Shown piece by piece: positions 1-7,951 of a DNA stretch of 64,000 nucleotides. Every line of letters begins with the position of its first letter. Position 1 is the first letter of the stretch. Origin of the DNA: Roseofilum halophilum BLCC-M91 (GTDB taxonomy: Bacteria; Cyanobacteriota; Cyanobacteriia; Cyanobacteriales; Desertifilaceae); assembly GCF_030068445.1 (NCBI RefSeq), contig NZ_JAQPOK010000111.1, positions 1-64,000 of the forward strand, written 5' to 3'. The notes beneath the pieces are model-generated. The model was not told the DNA's origin and searched no databases. It saw nothing but the letters and a program-made list of their open reading frames with translations. A program made the position numbers and the translations under genes.

Positions 1-412
1 TCCCTTTTAACTTAAGTGTTCCAATCTCCTTTTTATCACTAAAATAAATAGTTTTAGGATTAATAAGCTTCCATCCTGTTGTTTTGTATTCAACAGAACG
101 GGAAAACTTCTTAAACTGAGGATAGCCTTTTTTTCCTACTACTTTCTTTTTACAGTTCTCTAAGAAACGGGAAATAGAAGACCATGCTCTCTCAGCCGAT
201 GCTTGCCTTGCTTGGGAATTTAACTCACCAGCAAAATTAAAGTCGTGCGCTAAGACCCGACAATAAGCCGATAGGTCGTACTTGCCCACACCTTTGTTGT
301 CCATCCAATACCTTAAGCATTTGTTACGGATGAATTGAGCGGTGCGGATAGCATCGTCTATAGCTTGATATTGTTTTGTTTTAGCCTCAACCTTAAATTC
401 TAAGACAAACAT
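1..412 (-). CDS. tnpB: TnpB (IS200/IS605-family OrfB) N-terminal part, cut by window edge
   Basis: Reading leftwards from ATG at 412 gives an open frame of 137 codons running off the window. It begins MFVLEFKVEAKTKQYQAIDD, followed by IRTAQFIRNKCLRYWMDN and later GKKGYPQFKKFSRSVEYKTT. This is the usual N-terminal half of the IS200/IS605 accessory protein TnpB, an RNA-guided RuvC-type nuclease of the element. The RuvC catalytic residues, zinc ribbon and omega-RNA region would lie outside the window, so whether the gene is intact cannot be judged. No tnpA is visible upstream, so this could be a tnpB-only element. Family assignment is from remembered family features, not a search. Confidence 0.85.
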   Translation of the reverse strand, partial: MFVLEFKVEAKTKQYQAIDDAIRTAQFIRNKCLRYWMDNKGVGKYDLSAYCRVLAHDFNFAGELNSQARQASAERAWSSISRFLENCKKKVVGKKGYPQFKKFSRSVEYKTTGWKLINPKTIYFSDKKEIGTLKLKG

Positions 413-418
413 TTACGC

Positions 419-581
419 TAAGTTTGACAGAATAAACTTAGTTTAGCGCACTTAACGCTAAATTGACAACGGAAAAAAATTAACATCACGGCGGTTAAAA
501 CCGCTCGTGTCGCATTTCATCCCCCACTTAAAAGATGGAGGCTTTCATGCTCCCGCTATTTTCCCGTAAACCCGCCCCTAC
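419..581. mobile_element. Candidate left end of the IS605-like element plus half of the 62-bp repeat
   Basis: The stretch upstream of the TnpB start holds short perfect hairpins: TAAGTTT/AAACTTA (419-425/434-440) and GCGGTT/AACCGC (491-496/499-504). There is also an imperfect one, CCCCCA/TGGAGG (521-526/536-541). IS200/IS605 elements are mobilised through subterminal hairpins, so one of these may be the left end. The exact boundary cannot be fixed from one side. Bases 568-581 are a solo half (AAACCCGCCCCTAC) of the 62-bp element described elsewhere. Confidence 0.45.
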
Positions 582-615
582 TTAATTGGGGTGGTTGTTC
601 CAAACGGGTTATCAA

Positions 616-703
616 CGGAGAGGGGGGGATTCGAACCCCCGAACAGCTATTAACTGTTAACACATTTCGAGTGTGCCGCATTCAACCGCTCTGCCACCTC
701 TCC
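616..703 (-). tRNA. tRNA-Ser (CGA)
   Basis: The reverse strand folds as a class II tRNA of 88 nt. The acceptor stem GGAGAGG (703-697) pairs with CCTCTCC (623-617), with discriminator G at 616. The D arm contains GGCAGAGCGGTTGAAT. The anticodon stem GCACA/TGTGT closes the loop CTCGAAA, giving anticodon CGA, which reads UCG. A long variable arm (AACAG...CTGTT) is typical of serine tRNAs, and the T arm has GGGGGTTCGAATCCCCC. CCA is not encoded. Confidence 0.96.
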
Positions 704-854
704 AGGGGTTAGGTTTTATGGATCTTAACATAAAGTGGCAAGATCGATCCAAAATTCGTACAATCAGTTACTTAAAACCAGGCGATCGCCGATTATAGTC
801 AAATCTATCAGCTCTCAAAGAGCGATCGTACCCTAAGATTGAGGAGAAAGGTCT

Positions 855-1196
855 ATGAATTACACCTTTGACATTTTGGGGATTTCACCCATCCTACATT
901 TTTTCAATCATCAACAAGAGAAAGCCACAGAAGATCCTCGCCAAGGAGCCGAGTATGTTGCCACCTATGAATGTACCCTAGACGCATTTCTGCAATCTGT
1001 TGAACCCGTTCCTCCCTCCAGGGGTTGGGAATTAGATCGAGTGGTTGATACAGTCATCCATTACTGGATGAACAACGCGGAAGGGATTCAACATTGGAAA
1101 GAGCGCTTAGACCGGGCTGGAAATGATAACCTACTGGTGGCGCGACTAGCAGATATCAAAGCCTTACAAGCCGAATTTGATTCCTTACTCGGTTAG
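855..1196 (+). CDS. Hypothetical protein, 113 aa
   Basis: The ATG is preceded by a good ribosome site (GAGGAGAAAGG, about 4-12 bases upstream). The product is soluble and slightly acidic, with no signal peptide or membrane helix. It starts MNYTFDILGISPILHFFNHQ and ends in a helical region rich in Leu and Ala. I do not recognise a named domain. It looks like a short conserved cyanobacterial protein because its codon use matches its neighbours and it has its own ribosome site. No functional context is offered by the divergent tRNA gene or the downstream small membrane gene. Confidence 0.7.
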   Translation: MNYTFDILGISPILHFFNHQQEKATEDPRQGAEYVATYECTLDAFLQSVEPVPPSRGWELDRVVDTVIHYWMNNAEGIQHWKERLDRAGNDNLLVARLADIKALQAEFDSLLG

Positions 1197-1293
1197 CGCT
1201 TTGCCCTAGGCAATAGGGGGATAGGCAATAGGCAAAGATCCCCCCAAGCCAGACCCATTTTTAATTTCTAATTTTTAATTTTTAATTGATATC

Positions 1294-1446
1294 ATGTCCC
1301 TCAAACGTCCCTATGTATTCAGTAGTCTTCTACTGTTAGCCCTGATCCTGCTCTTATTAAATCGACCATTTAACATTGTGGGGATGGCTGGACTCACGAC
1401 TTTTGGTTTAGCCTATTTCACTAAGGGAATGAGACGCACATCTTAG
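1294..1446 (+). CDS. Small membrane protein, 50 aa
   Basis: A short frame beginning MSLKRPYVFSSLLLLALILL and ending FTKGMRRTS. It has one clear hydrophobic helix (residues 8-22), a second weaker one (27-42) and basic ends, so it is probably a small inner or thylakoid membrane protein. The ATG follows a run of AATTTTTAATT repeats without a strong ribosome site. The stop at 1446 lies 10 bases from the convergent cyclase stop. Not recognised as a named family. Confidence 0.5.
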   Translation: MSLKRPYVFSSLLLLALILLLLNRPFNIVGMAGLTTFGLAYFTKGMRRTS

Positions 1447-1456
1447 CCGTAGCCAC

Positions 1457-4168
1457 TCACGATCTGAGGGTTGGTTGATGTGCAACTAACCAGTAAGTAT
1501 CCATTTCTCCTTTCCCTTTCACGAAAATTTTACCCCGTTTTTCCAAAACATATTGCTCTTTTAAGGATTCATAAACCGCTTCCGTCACTTGAATTTTCCC
1601 CGGTTCTCCAGATGATTCCATACGGGAAGCCACATTCACCGTATCTCCCCATAAATCATAGATAAATTTCTTCTTCCCAATTACCCCCGCAATCACCGAA
1701 CCGATATGCATCCCAATCCGGATCTGGAAATCATCTCCCATGGGAGTTTTGAATTGACCCATATAAGCTTGCATAGACAAGGCCATCCGAGCCATAATAT
1801 CCAGATGATTCGGCATCGGATCGGGCAATCCTCCAGCTACCATATACGCATCACCAATGGTTTTAATTTTTTCGAGTCCATAGGTTTCCGTCAGTTGGTC
1901 AAAGCTGGAAAACACTTGGTTGAGCATATCGACGAGTTGAATGGGTTGAACTTGAGCTGCAAGCGGCGTAAATCCGACAATATCAGCAAATAATATCGTC
2001 ACGGATTCAAAATCTTCCGCTAGAGAGCTTTGATTGTGTTTGAGCTGATTGGCGATCGCCTCCGGTAGAATATTCAATAGTAGCTTTTCTGACCGCTCCT
2101 TTTCCTGTCTAAGCGCCTCTTCTGCTTGCTTGCGCTCCGTAATATCCCGGAATCCCCACACCCGTCCCATGATTTGATCGCCGACTTTTTGGGGACGGCT
2201 AAATTGCTCAAAGACTCGACCATCCTTAAACGGAATAATGCCAACCCCTTCCGCGTCTAGACTGTTCACCATTTCTTGTTGACGTTTCAGGAAAGCAACC
2301 GGATCTTCCACTTGCTGCGCTAGAAAATTACGCTGCTGTTGTACATCTTGAGAAGCTAACACTTCTGGAGTCACATTCCACATTTTGAGAAATTGATTGT
2401 TGTAGGCGATAATCCTCTCCGCGCGATCGACAGCAATAATACCATCAGCAATCGATTCCAATACCGCTTTCTGCAACGCCAGAGCATTTTCTAAGGCTAC
2501 TTGAGCCTCTTTTTGAGGCGTAATATCTCGGACAACCCAGATTACCGACCAATCGGAAATGGGAGAAACATTCGCAGCAAACCAGTGTTTTTCTCCTTGG
2601 ATATCCATCTGATATTCGACTCTCTGAGTCTCACCTATTTCTAGAACATGAGCAATGGTTTCTAAATGCCAATTAGCTAATTTTGGCTCCATAAACTCCC
2701 GGATGTTATGATTAAGTAAATCTTCCTTATGATGAACCAAAAGCTCCTCACTTCCGGAAATAATTTTTTCATACTCTCCCTGTCGATTAAACACTAAAAT
2801 CAGTTCAGTCATGGCTTCAAACAAGCCTCGTAATTCCGCCTCAGCCGCCGCTAGAGATTCGGTTCTTTCAGCCACACGCTGTTCTAAATCTTTATTGCTT
2901 TGATCGAGAATCGAAAAGGTTTTAATAAGCTGCTCTGCCATACTATGAAAAGATAGGGCAAGTTGTCCTAATTCATCGGAGCGATCGGGTAATTCGGGAG
3001 AGTTCCAACTCCCGGCAGCTAGGTCTTGAGCGGAGCGATTTAAGGTTAAAATGGGATAGGTAACCCAGCGAGCAGTCAAGATACCAATGATTACAGCTAA
3101 AATTAAAGCGATTACACATAAGATAATGGTATTTTTTGTGTTGGCATGAATGCGATCCATAAAATCAGATTCTGGCACAACAATCACAATTAACCAATCT
3201 AAACCGTAGTCATCTTGCAAGGAAAAAACTTGTAAAAAGTTTGGCTCTCCTTGTACATCAAATTTTATTTTACCCGTATTTTTTATGTCTTCAAAATTGC
3301 CGAATCGATTTTTGAGAAATGCGGCAGAATCTTTAACGATCTGATTGTCGCTTTGGTCTACAGGAACTTGTTCCGCAGAATCTTGAATAAACAGTTGCTG
3401 ATCCCGATTGGATGAGGCAACCAATTCTCCGTTGCGCTCCATGATAAAAATTTGTCCCGATTGACCAATATTTAAGTCTTGCAGAAATTGACTAATATTA
3501 GATAAGGAGACATCCACGCCTAATACGCCCTGAAAGTCCCCTTGACGATCGTAAACGGGTAAACTGGCTGTTAATCCTAAACTTTGGGTGGAGACAAAGG
3601 GATAGATATCACTCCAAACGGCTTTTTGGTTGGCTTTTGCTTTTTGAAACCAACCGCGAGTTCTCGCATCATAAGTAGTGGTCTCTAGCAGGTTTTGGCG
3701 GTTGCCTTCGCTATCGACGGAATATTTATAATAATCACCACTGACTAAGTTTTCAGTGACCCGAATAATGGACTGTCCATCATCTCCTTGACCGGATAGG
3801 ATGATTCCACCTTCAGGAGTGCCAAAATAGATAAAGGTGACGGACTCATGAACTTGGCTTTGGTTCCAAAATCTCTTTTCTAGGAGTTGAGGAAAATCGA
3901 GATCGAGAATGTTTAAGCGAATGTCTTGGGCGTTGCTTTGATTAATTTGATGGGGTTCCTTAAGACGGTGGAGTAAGTCACCTTCTACGCGATCGCCAAT
4001 TTCTGTCATTAATTGATCCGCTAAATCCTGCACAGCCTCCTGTCCAGCCCGATAGGAGAGATAACCGACAACTCCCACCGTGGCGCAGATTTGCACGACA
4101 AAAGGAACGACTAAAACCAGGCGCAAAGGAAGGCGTTTTAGGTATTGGGACGTTGCTTGCCAAACCAT
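1457..4168 (-). CDS. Transmembrane receptor adenylate cyclase (dCACHE-HAMP-PAS-PAS-class III cyclase)
   Basis: A 903-residue protein that makes cAMP in response to an external or redox signal. There is a first membrane helix at about 14-36 and a periplasmic dCACHE-type sensor at about 37-335. A second helix at 345-368, a HAMP segment, a short coiled coil and two PAS domains (about 450-560 and 570-690, each ending in a WVVRDIT or WGFRDIT motif) follow. The class III cyclase domain is at about 715-895. Metal-binding D729 (FADIVGFT) and D773 (IGDAYM) are present. The substrate pair is K769 and D838 (YDLWGDT), the adenylate rather than guanylate combination. N845 and R849 (NVASR) are the expected transition-state residues. 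It stands alone between convergent and divergent neighbours. Confidence 0.92.
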   Translation of the reverse strand: MVWQATSQYLKRLPLRLVLVVPFVVQICATVGVVGYLSYRAGQEAVQDLADQLMTEIGDRVEGDLLHRLKEPHQINQSNAQDIRLNILDLDFPQLLEKRFWNQSQVHESVTFIYFGTPEGGIILSGQGDDGQSIIRVTENLVSGDYYKYSVDSEGNRQNLLETTTYDARTRGWFQKAKANQKAVWSDIYPFVSTQSLGLTASLPVYDRQGDFQGVLGVDVSLSNISQFLQDLNIGQSGQIFIMERNGELVASSNRDQQLFIQDSAEQVPVDQSDNQIVKDSAAFLKNRFGNFEDIKNTGKIKFDVQGEPNFLQVFSLQDDYGLDWLIVIVVPESDFMDRIHANTKNTIILCVIALILAVIIGILTARWVTYPILTLNRSAQDLAAGSWNSPELPDRSDELGQLALSFHSMAEQLIKTFSILDQSNKDLEQRVAERTESLAAAEAELRGLFEAMTELILVFNRQGEYEKIISGSEELLVHHKEDLLNHNIREFMEPKLANWHLETIAHVLEIGETQRVEYQMDIQGEKHWFAANVSPISDWSVIWVVRDITPQKEAQVALENALALQKAVLESIADGIIAVDRAERIIAYNNQFLKMWNVTPEVLASQDVQQQRNFLAQQVEDPVAFLKRQQEMVNSLDAEGVGIIPFKDGRVFEQFSRPQKVGDQIMGRVWGFRDITERKQAEEALRQEKERSEKLLLNILPEAIANQLKHNQSSLAEDFESVTILFADIVGFTPLAAQVQPIQLVDMLNQVFSSFDQLTETYGLEKIKTIGDAYMVAGGLPDPMPNHLDIMARMALSMQAYMGQFKTPMGDDFQIRIGMHIGSVIAGVIGKKKFIYDLWGDTVNVASRMESSGEPGKIQVTEAVYESLKEQYVLEKRGKIFVKGKGEMDTYWLVAHQPTLRS

Positions 4169-4327
4169 TGAGAGGATTGTGGAGAAGTGCAGAAAGAGGA
4201 AGAGAGTGACAAGGTTGACAGATGGGCCAATCTTGTCCTTAAAGTTAGCACACTCGATTCCACCCGATCGCCAACAAATGGCCCTTCAAGGGTAAAATAA
4301 GTCGTTGGTACTTCTGCAACACAAGCT

Positions 4328-5623
4328 GTGATTGAGCGTTATACTCTGCCCGAAATGGGCAAAATTTGGACAGATGACTTTAGGCTAAAGACTTGGTTAC
4401 AAGTTGAAATTGCGGTCTGCGAAGCCCAAGCTAAACTGGGTTATATTCCGACTGAGGCCGTGGAGGAGATCAAAGCGAAAGCCAAGTTTGATCTCAAGAG
4501 AGTTTTAGAAATTGAAGCCGAAGTCCGTCATGATGTGATTGCCTTTTTGACCAATGTCAATGAGTATGTGGGGGATGCTGGGCGGTATATCCATTTGGGA
4601 TTAACCAGTTCAGATGTTCTGGATACGGCTTTGGCTTTGCAAATGGTGGCCAGTTTGGATTTAATCCAACATCAGGTGGAGGAACTGGTGCAAGCGATTC
4701 GCTATCAAGCGGGCCAACATCGGGATACGGTGATGGTGGGCAGATCCCATGGTATTCATGCGGAACCGATGACCTTTGGCTTTAAGTTAGCGGGATGGTT
4801 GGCGGAAGTTTTGCGTCATCGCGATCGCCTTTGTCGTCTCCAGTCCCAAATTGCTGTAGGTAAAATTTCTGGTGCAGTGGGAACCTATGCCAATATTGAT
4901 CCTAAAGTGGAAGAGTTGGCTTGTCAAAATTTGGGATTACAACCGGATTGTGCCTCAACTCAAGTGATTTCCCGCGATCGCCATGCGGACTATCTGCAAA
5001 CTCTGGCCCTGCTTGCGGCCTCAATAGAACGGTTTGCGGTGGAAATTCGCAACCTCCAGCGCACGGATGTTCTGGAAGTGGAAGAATACTTTGCTAAAGG
5101 GCAAAAAGGGTCTTCTGCTATGCCCCATAAACGCAATCCCATTCGCTCGGAACGACTCACCGGTTTAGCTCGGATTATTCGGGGTCATGCGATCGCTGGT
5201 TTAGAAAATGTGGCCCTGTGGCACGAGCGCGATATTTCCCACAGCTCCGTCGAGCGGGTTGTTTTGCCGGATTCTTGTATTCTCATGCACTTCATGCTGC
5301 GTGAAATCATCAACCTGGTGAAAAATTTGTTGGTCTACCCCGAAAACATGAAGCGCAACATGAACGTTTATGGCGGGGTGATCTTCTCCCAACGGGTTCT
5401 CTTAACCCTGGTAGAAAAAGGACTACAGCGCGAAGAAGCCTATAAAATTGTCCAAGAGAGCGCTCACCAAGCTTGGAATAATCCTGATGGAGATTTTCGT
5501 GCTTTGATTAGTGAGCATCCCCAGGTGACTCAAGCTTTGTCTTCTGAAGAGCTGAACGCCTGCTTCGATCCCCATCAGCATCTGAGACACCTGGATCGGG
5601 TGTATCAACGGTTGAGTATCTGA
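4328..5623 (+). CDS. purB: Adenylosuccinate lyase
   Basis: A 431-residue enzyme of purine synthesis. It cleaves SAICAR to AICAR and adenylosuccinate to AMP, each time releasing fumarate. The fumarase/aspartase superfamily signature GSSAMPHKRNP lies near residue 261, and the general-acid loop region GRSHGIHAEP near 138. N-terminal LTSSDVLDTA is also typical. The length is normal. The start is GTG at 4328; no in-frame ATG gives the conserved N-terminus IERYTLPEMGKIW. The 3' end overlaps the convergent SH3 gene by 19 bases. Confidence 0.97.
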   Translation: MIERYTLPEMGKIWTDDFRLKTWLQVEIAVCEAQAKLGYIPTEAVEEIKAKAKFDLKRVLEIEAEVRHDVIAFLTNVNEYVGDAGRYIHLGLTSSDVLDTALALQMVASLDLIQHQVEELVQAIRYQAGQHRDTVMVGRSHGIHAEPMTFGFKLAGWLAEVLRHRDRLCRLQSQIAVGKISGAVGTYANIDPKVEELACQNLGLQPDCASTQVISRDRHADYLQTLALLAASIERFAVEIRNLQRTDVLEVEEYFAKGQKGSSAMPHKRNPIRSERLTGLARIIRGHAIAGLENVALWHERDISHSSVERVVLPDSCILMHFMLREIINLVKNLLVYPENMKRNMNVYGGVIFSQRVLLTLVEKGLQREEAYKIVQESAHQAWNNPDGDFRALISEHPQVTQALSSEELNACFDPHQHLRHLDRVYQRLSI

Positions 5624-6483
5624 GCGTATTCCTGAAGGGGAGTGATTTCCACAGACAAGGCATACTGCAACTGAGCATCATGGGAAACGACTTCTATGGT
5701 GTAGTCTCCAGAGGCGATCGGTTCCCCGATCCATTGCGGGCGACCTTCCTCAGTGGTGTCCCAGGGCTGACTCAATAGCTCCCCATCAGGACTGAGAATT
5801 CTCGGTATCGTCCCTTCCACGTTTTTCAGAGTTAAGGTTTTTCCGGGTGGAACATGGACGACATAACGGTGGACTCCAACGCCAACCATTTCTTCTTGAA
5901 TGCTTACGGAAGCTTGGCGCGGGCCTAAATTTAACCGTTCTACTTTTTCATTACAACTGCTCGCCACATCTGAGCGTTGTACCCAACCTTTGGTGGGGTC
6001 AATAATTTCAAACCATTGGTCAGTGGCGTTCATAATGCTAATCCATCGTCCGGTTTCTAATTCGCCGACAATCTCTCCCTCTTTTTCTGGATGCGATCGC
6101 ACATATAAGGGAGATTTTTCCGTAGACAGTTGGGCCATGCTAATTACACAGTATTCTAAGTCTCGAATTTCAGAGGGTTTAGAGTTATTTAGGGCTACTG
6201 GAGTCCAGTTTTCATGTAAATGGGGAGGAAGTAGAGATCCCGTTTGGGAAGTGTTATTCGGGTCTACCCAAGTGGCTGTTGTTTCAGTTTCTTCAGGTGC
6301 TGTTGTTTGGGTGGACAGGGTCTGGCTGGACACTCGGTCTGTTTCTTGGCCTCGATCGAGGGTTGCTTGCTGTTTCTCCGTAGCAGGCGATCGCCAATAT
6401 TCTGAGGCTTCTAGGCCAAGGGCGGTAAACAAACCGGCCAACACTAGACCCATAACTTGGGGGCAATTTAAACAATTATACAT
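5605..6483 (-). CDS. Secreted or anchored protein with bacterial SH3 domain
   Basis: A 292-residue protein. The N-terminus MYNCLNCPQVMGLVLAGLFTALGLEAS looks like a signal peptide or anchor. It is followed by a Thr/Gln-rich linker (about 30-90). A bacterial SH3 fold lies at about 112-180 (SPLYVRSHPEKEGEIVGEL, then GRWISIM and WFEI...GWVQRSDV). The last 90 residues form a beta-rich pre-peptidase-like segment (GKTLTLKNVEG, ASGDYTIEVVS). Bacterial SH3 domains usually bind cell-wall peptides, so a periplasmic role is likely, but no catalytic domain is present. It is convergent with purB and overlaps its 3' end. Confidence 0.75.
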   Translation of the reverse strand: MYNCLNCPQVMGLVLAGLFTALGLEASEYWRSPATEKQQATLDRGQETDRVSSQTLSTQTTAPEETETTATWVDPNNTSQTGSLLPPHLHENWTPVALNNSKPSEIRDLEYCVISMAQLSTEKSPLYVRSHPEKEGEIVGELETGRWISIMNATDQWFEIIDPTKGWVQRSDVASSCNEKVERLNLGPRQASVSIQEEMVGVGVHRYVVHVPPGKTLTLKNVEGTIPRILSPDGELLSQPWDTTEEGRPQWIGEPIASGDYTIEVVSHDAQLQYALSVEITPLQEYAQILNR

Positions 6484-6694
6484 ATTATAATATCCTCTGA
6501 TTCATCGGGACTGATACTATTACCGGTTTTGTCTGACAGCGTTTAGCTACATTGGCTTCTATTCTTGACACCATAACCGATCCTCTCCAGAACTGCAAAC
6601 CCTATTCTGGCAATGATCCCCGGTTTTTTTTATTTTTTTATCCGTAGAGTTTTCGGAAGTAGCAGTTGGCAATAATACTATTTCTTGGCCCATC

Positions 6695-6720
6695 AAAAAA
6701 GGGTTTGGAGATCAAACCCT
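6695..6720 (-). terminator. Rho-independent terminator of the SLH-protein gene
   Basis: On the minus strand an 8-bp perfect stem (AGGGTTTG/CAAACCCT, 6700-6707 with 6713-6720, 5-nt loop) is followed at once by TTTTTT (6700-6695 side). It lies about 95 bases past the stop of the gene ending at 6816. The rest of the 332-base gap between 6484 and 6815 shows nothing else I can support. Confidence 0.8.
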
Positions 6721-6815
6721 AGCTTTAGCTTATTTTAAGAATTTTTCCTCTAGGTATAGAAACCACCCAGATCGGGTTAATCGATGAACCCAGTTGTACC
6801 TTTTGCCTAGCACTT

Positions 6816-7688
6816 CTATTGCTCTCTAGAAATTTTGTCGTAGAGTCGCTTGAGCATCACCACCATTTCCGCCCGGGTAACCAGTTGGTTCGGTCGGAAA
6901 GTTCCATCTTGGTAACCACTAATCAAGTTTTCTTGGACGGCCCATTCCAGAGCGTCATAATACCACCGGCTTCGACCATCGGGAAATACATCTCTAAACA
7001 TGCGCTTTTTCTCCGTTGCAAACATATAGCCAGAATAATAAAACACGCCATTTTCCACCAGACGACTAATATCGCCCACTCTGACGCGATAGTTATTAAA
7101 CCGTTGGACTCCATAATAATTATCGATCATCACCCTGGCATAACTGGGATTTTGCCGATCCTGGGTCATTCGTACTGCATGGCCGTAGGTGAGATCGCCA
7201 AACGACGTTTGATCCAAAAACCCATCGGCGTTAAAATCCGCATTATATTGGGCACTCCCTCGATAACCCGTGACCACACTATAGCCTTTACCCAGGACTG
7301 AACCGAGTTGCGAACCGATCATATCCACCCGATAAGAAACAATTGTCTCTCGACGGTTATTCCACCATCGGCGCAACAAGTCTACAGCCTGATTAATATA
7401 CCACCCCTCAGTATCGGAAAACCCGTAACGCCGGGCTTCCTGAATCAGTTGCCCAAAGTCCGCTAGACTAAATCGATACCCAGTTAAATCCGAAATTGCC
7501 CCAGCAGCCGCAAACAGGGTACAGGACATCGGATGCAGATCGAGTTGATTGTATTGGATTTGGCGATCCCAAAAGTTCGAGGGAGCAACGGGAACATCTT
7601 CCAAGACATTACCCAATCGCCAGTCTAAGGTACTATAGGCTTCCTTGGCTGCATAATAGCCATAAGGAACCGTTTGTTGTTGAGCCAT
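6816..7688 (-). CDS. Papain-like (C39-like) domain protein with one C-terminal SLH domain
   Basis: A 290-residue protein. Residues 45-195 look like a C39-type cysteine peptidase fold: C56 (HPMSCTLFAAAGAISDLTG), H170 (LTYGHAVRM) and D189 (VMIDNYYG) occur in the order Cys, His, Asp. A single S-layer homology domain follows (about 232-283: FRDVFPDGRSRWYYDALEWA, YQDGTFRPNQLVTRAEM), which would bind cell-wall polymer. No signal peptide is visible, which is odd for an SLH protein. Proteolytic activity is inferred only from the residue pattern. It is followed by a clear terminator. Confidence 0.7.
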   Translation of the reverse strand: MAQQQTVPYGYYAAKEAYSTLDWRLGNVLEDVPVAPSNFWDRQIQYNQLDLHPMSCTLFAAAGAISDLTGYRFSLADFGQLIQEARRYGFSDTEGWYINQAVDLLRRWWNNRRETIVSYRVDMIGSQLGSVLGKGYSVVTGYRGSAQYNADFNADGFLDQTSFGDLTYGHAVRMTQDRQNPSYARVMIDNYYGVQRFNNYRVRVGDISRLVENGVFYYSGYMFATEKKRMFRDVFPDGRSRWYYDALEWAVQENLISGYQDGTFRPNQLVTRAEMVVMLKRLYDKISREQ

Positions 7689-7800
7689 AATTCCCTACGT
7701 TTGAGCCAAACTGATTTTAACCTGAGTTTGACCCAGAGTGATACAGCGCTATGGGCGGCAGAAGGGTAAAAAGTAGGCGATCGCCCCAGCCCGATTACGT

Positions 7801-7829
7801 TTGTTTTTTGATCGAGAAGACTTTATAAT
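7801..7829 (+). promoter_or_regulatory. Candidate promoter of the ndhF3 operon
   Basis: TATAAT at 7824-7829 with a weak -35 (TTGTTT, 7801-7806) at 17-bp spacing, about 120 bases before the ndhF3 ATG. In other cyanobacteria this operon is repressed by the LysR-type regulator NdhR/CcmR under high inorganic carbon. I could not identify a confident NdhR operator in 7690-7950. Confidence 0.45.
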
Positions 7830-7951
7830 CCGTAAAGGTATAGACTTTTGGTAATGCAAAGTTGCAAAAATGAGGATAAACCTAATCCTCTACTTTTAGG
7901 TTGCTTAAGTCTAGCTTATGTTTTCCTCCCAAAGGGATCGCTGATTCACCC

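Noticed and set aside
4080-4295. Small plus-strand frame in the cyclase 5' end
   Set aside because: Lies opposite the conserved first membrane helix of the cyclase and has no domain or ribosome site.
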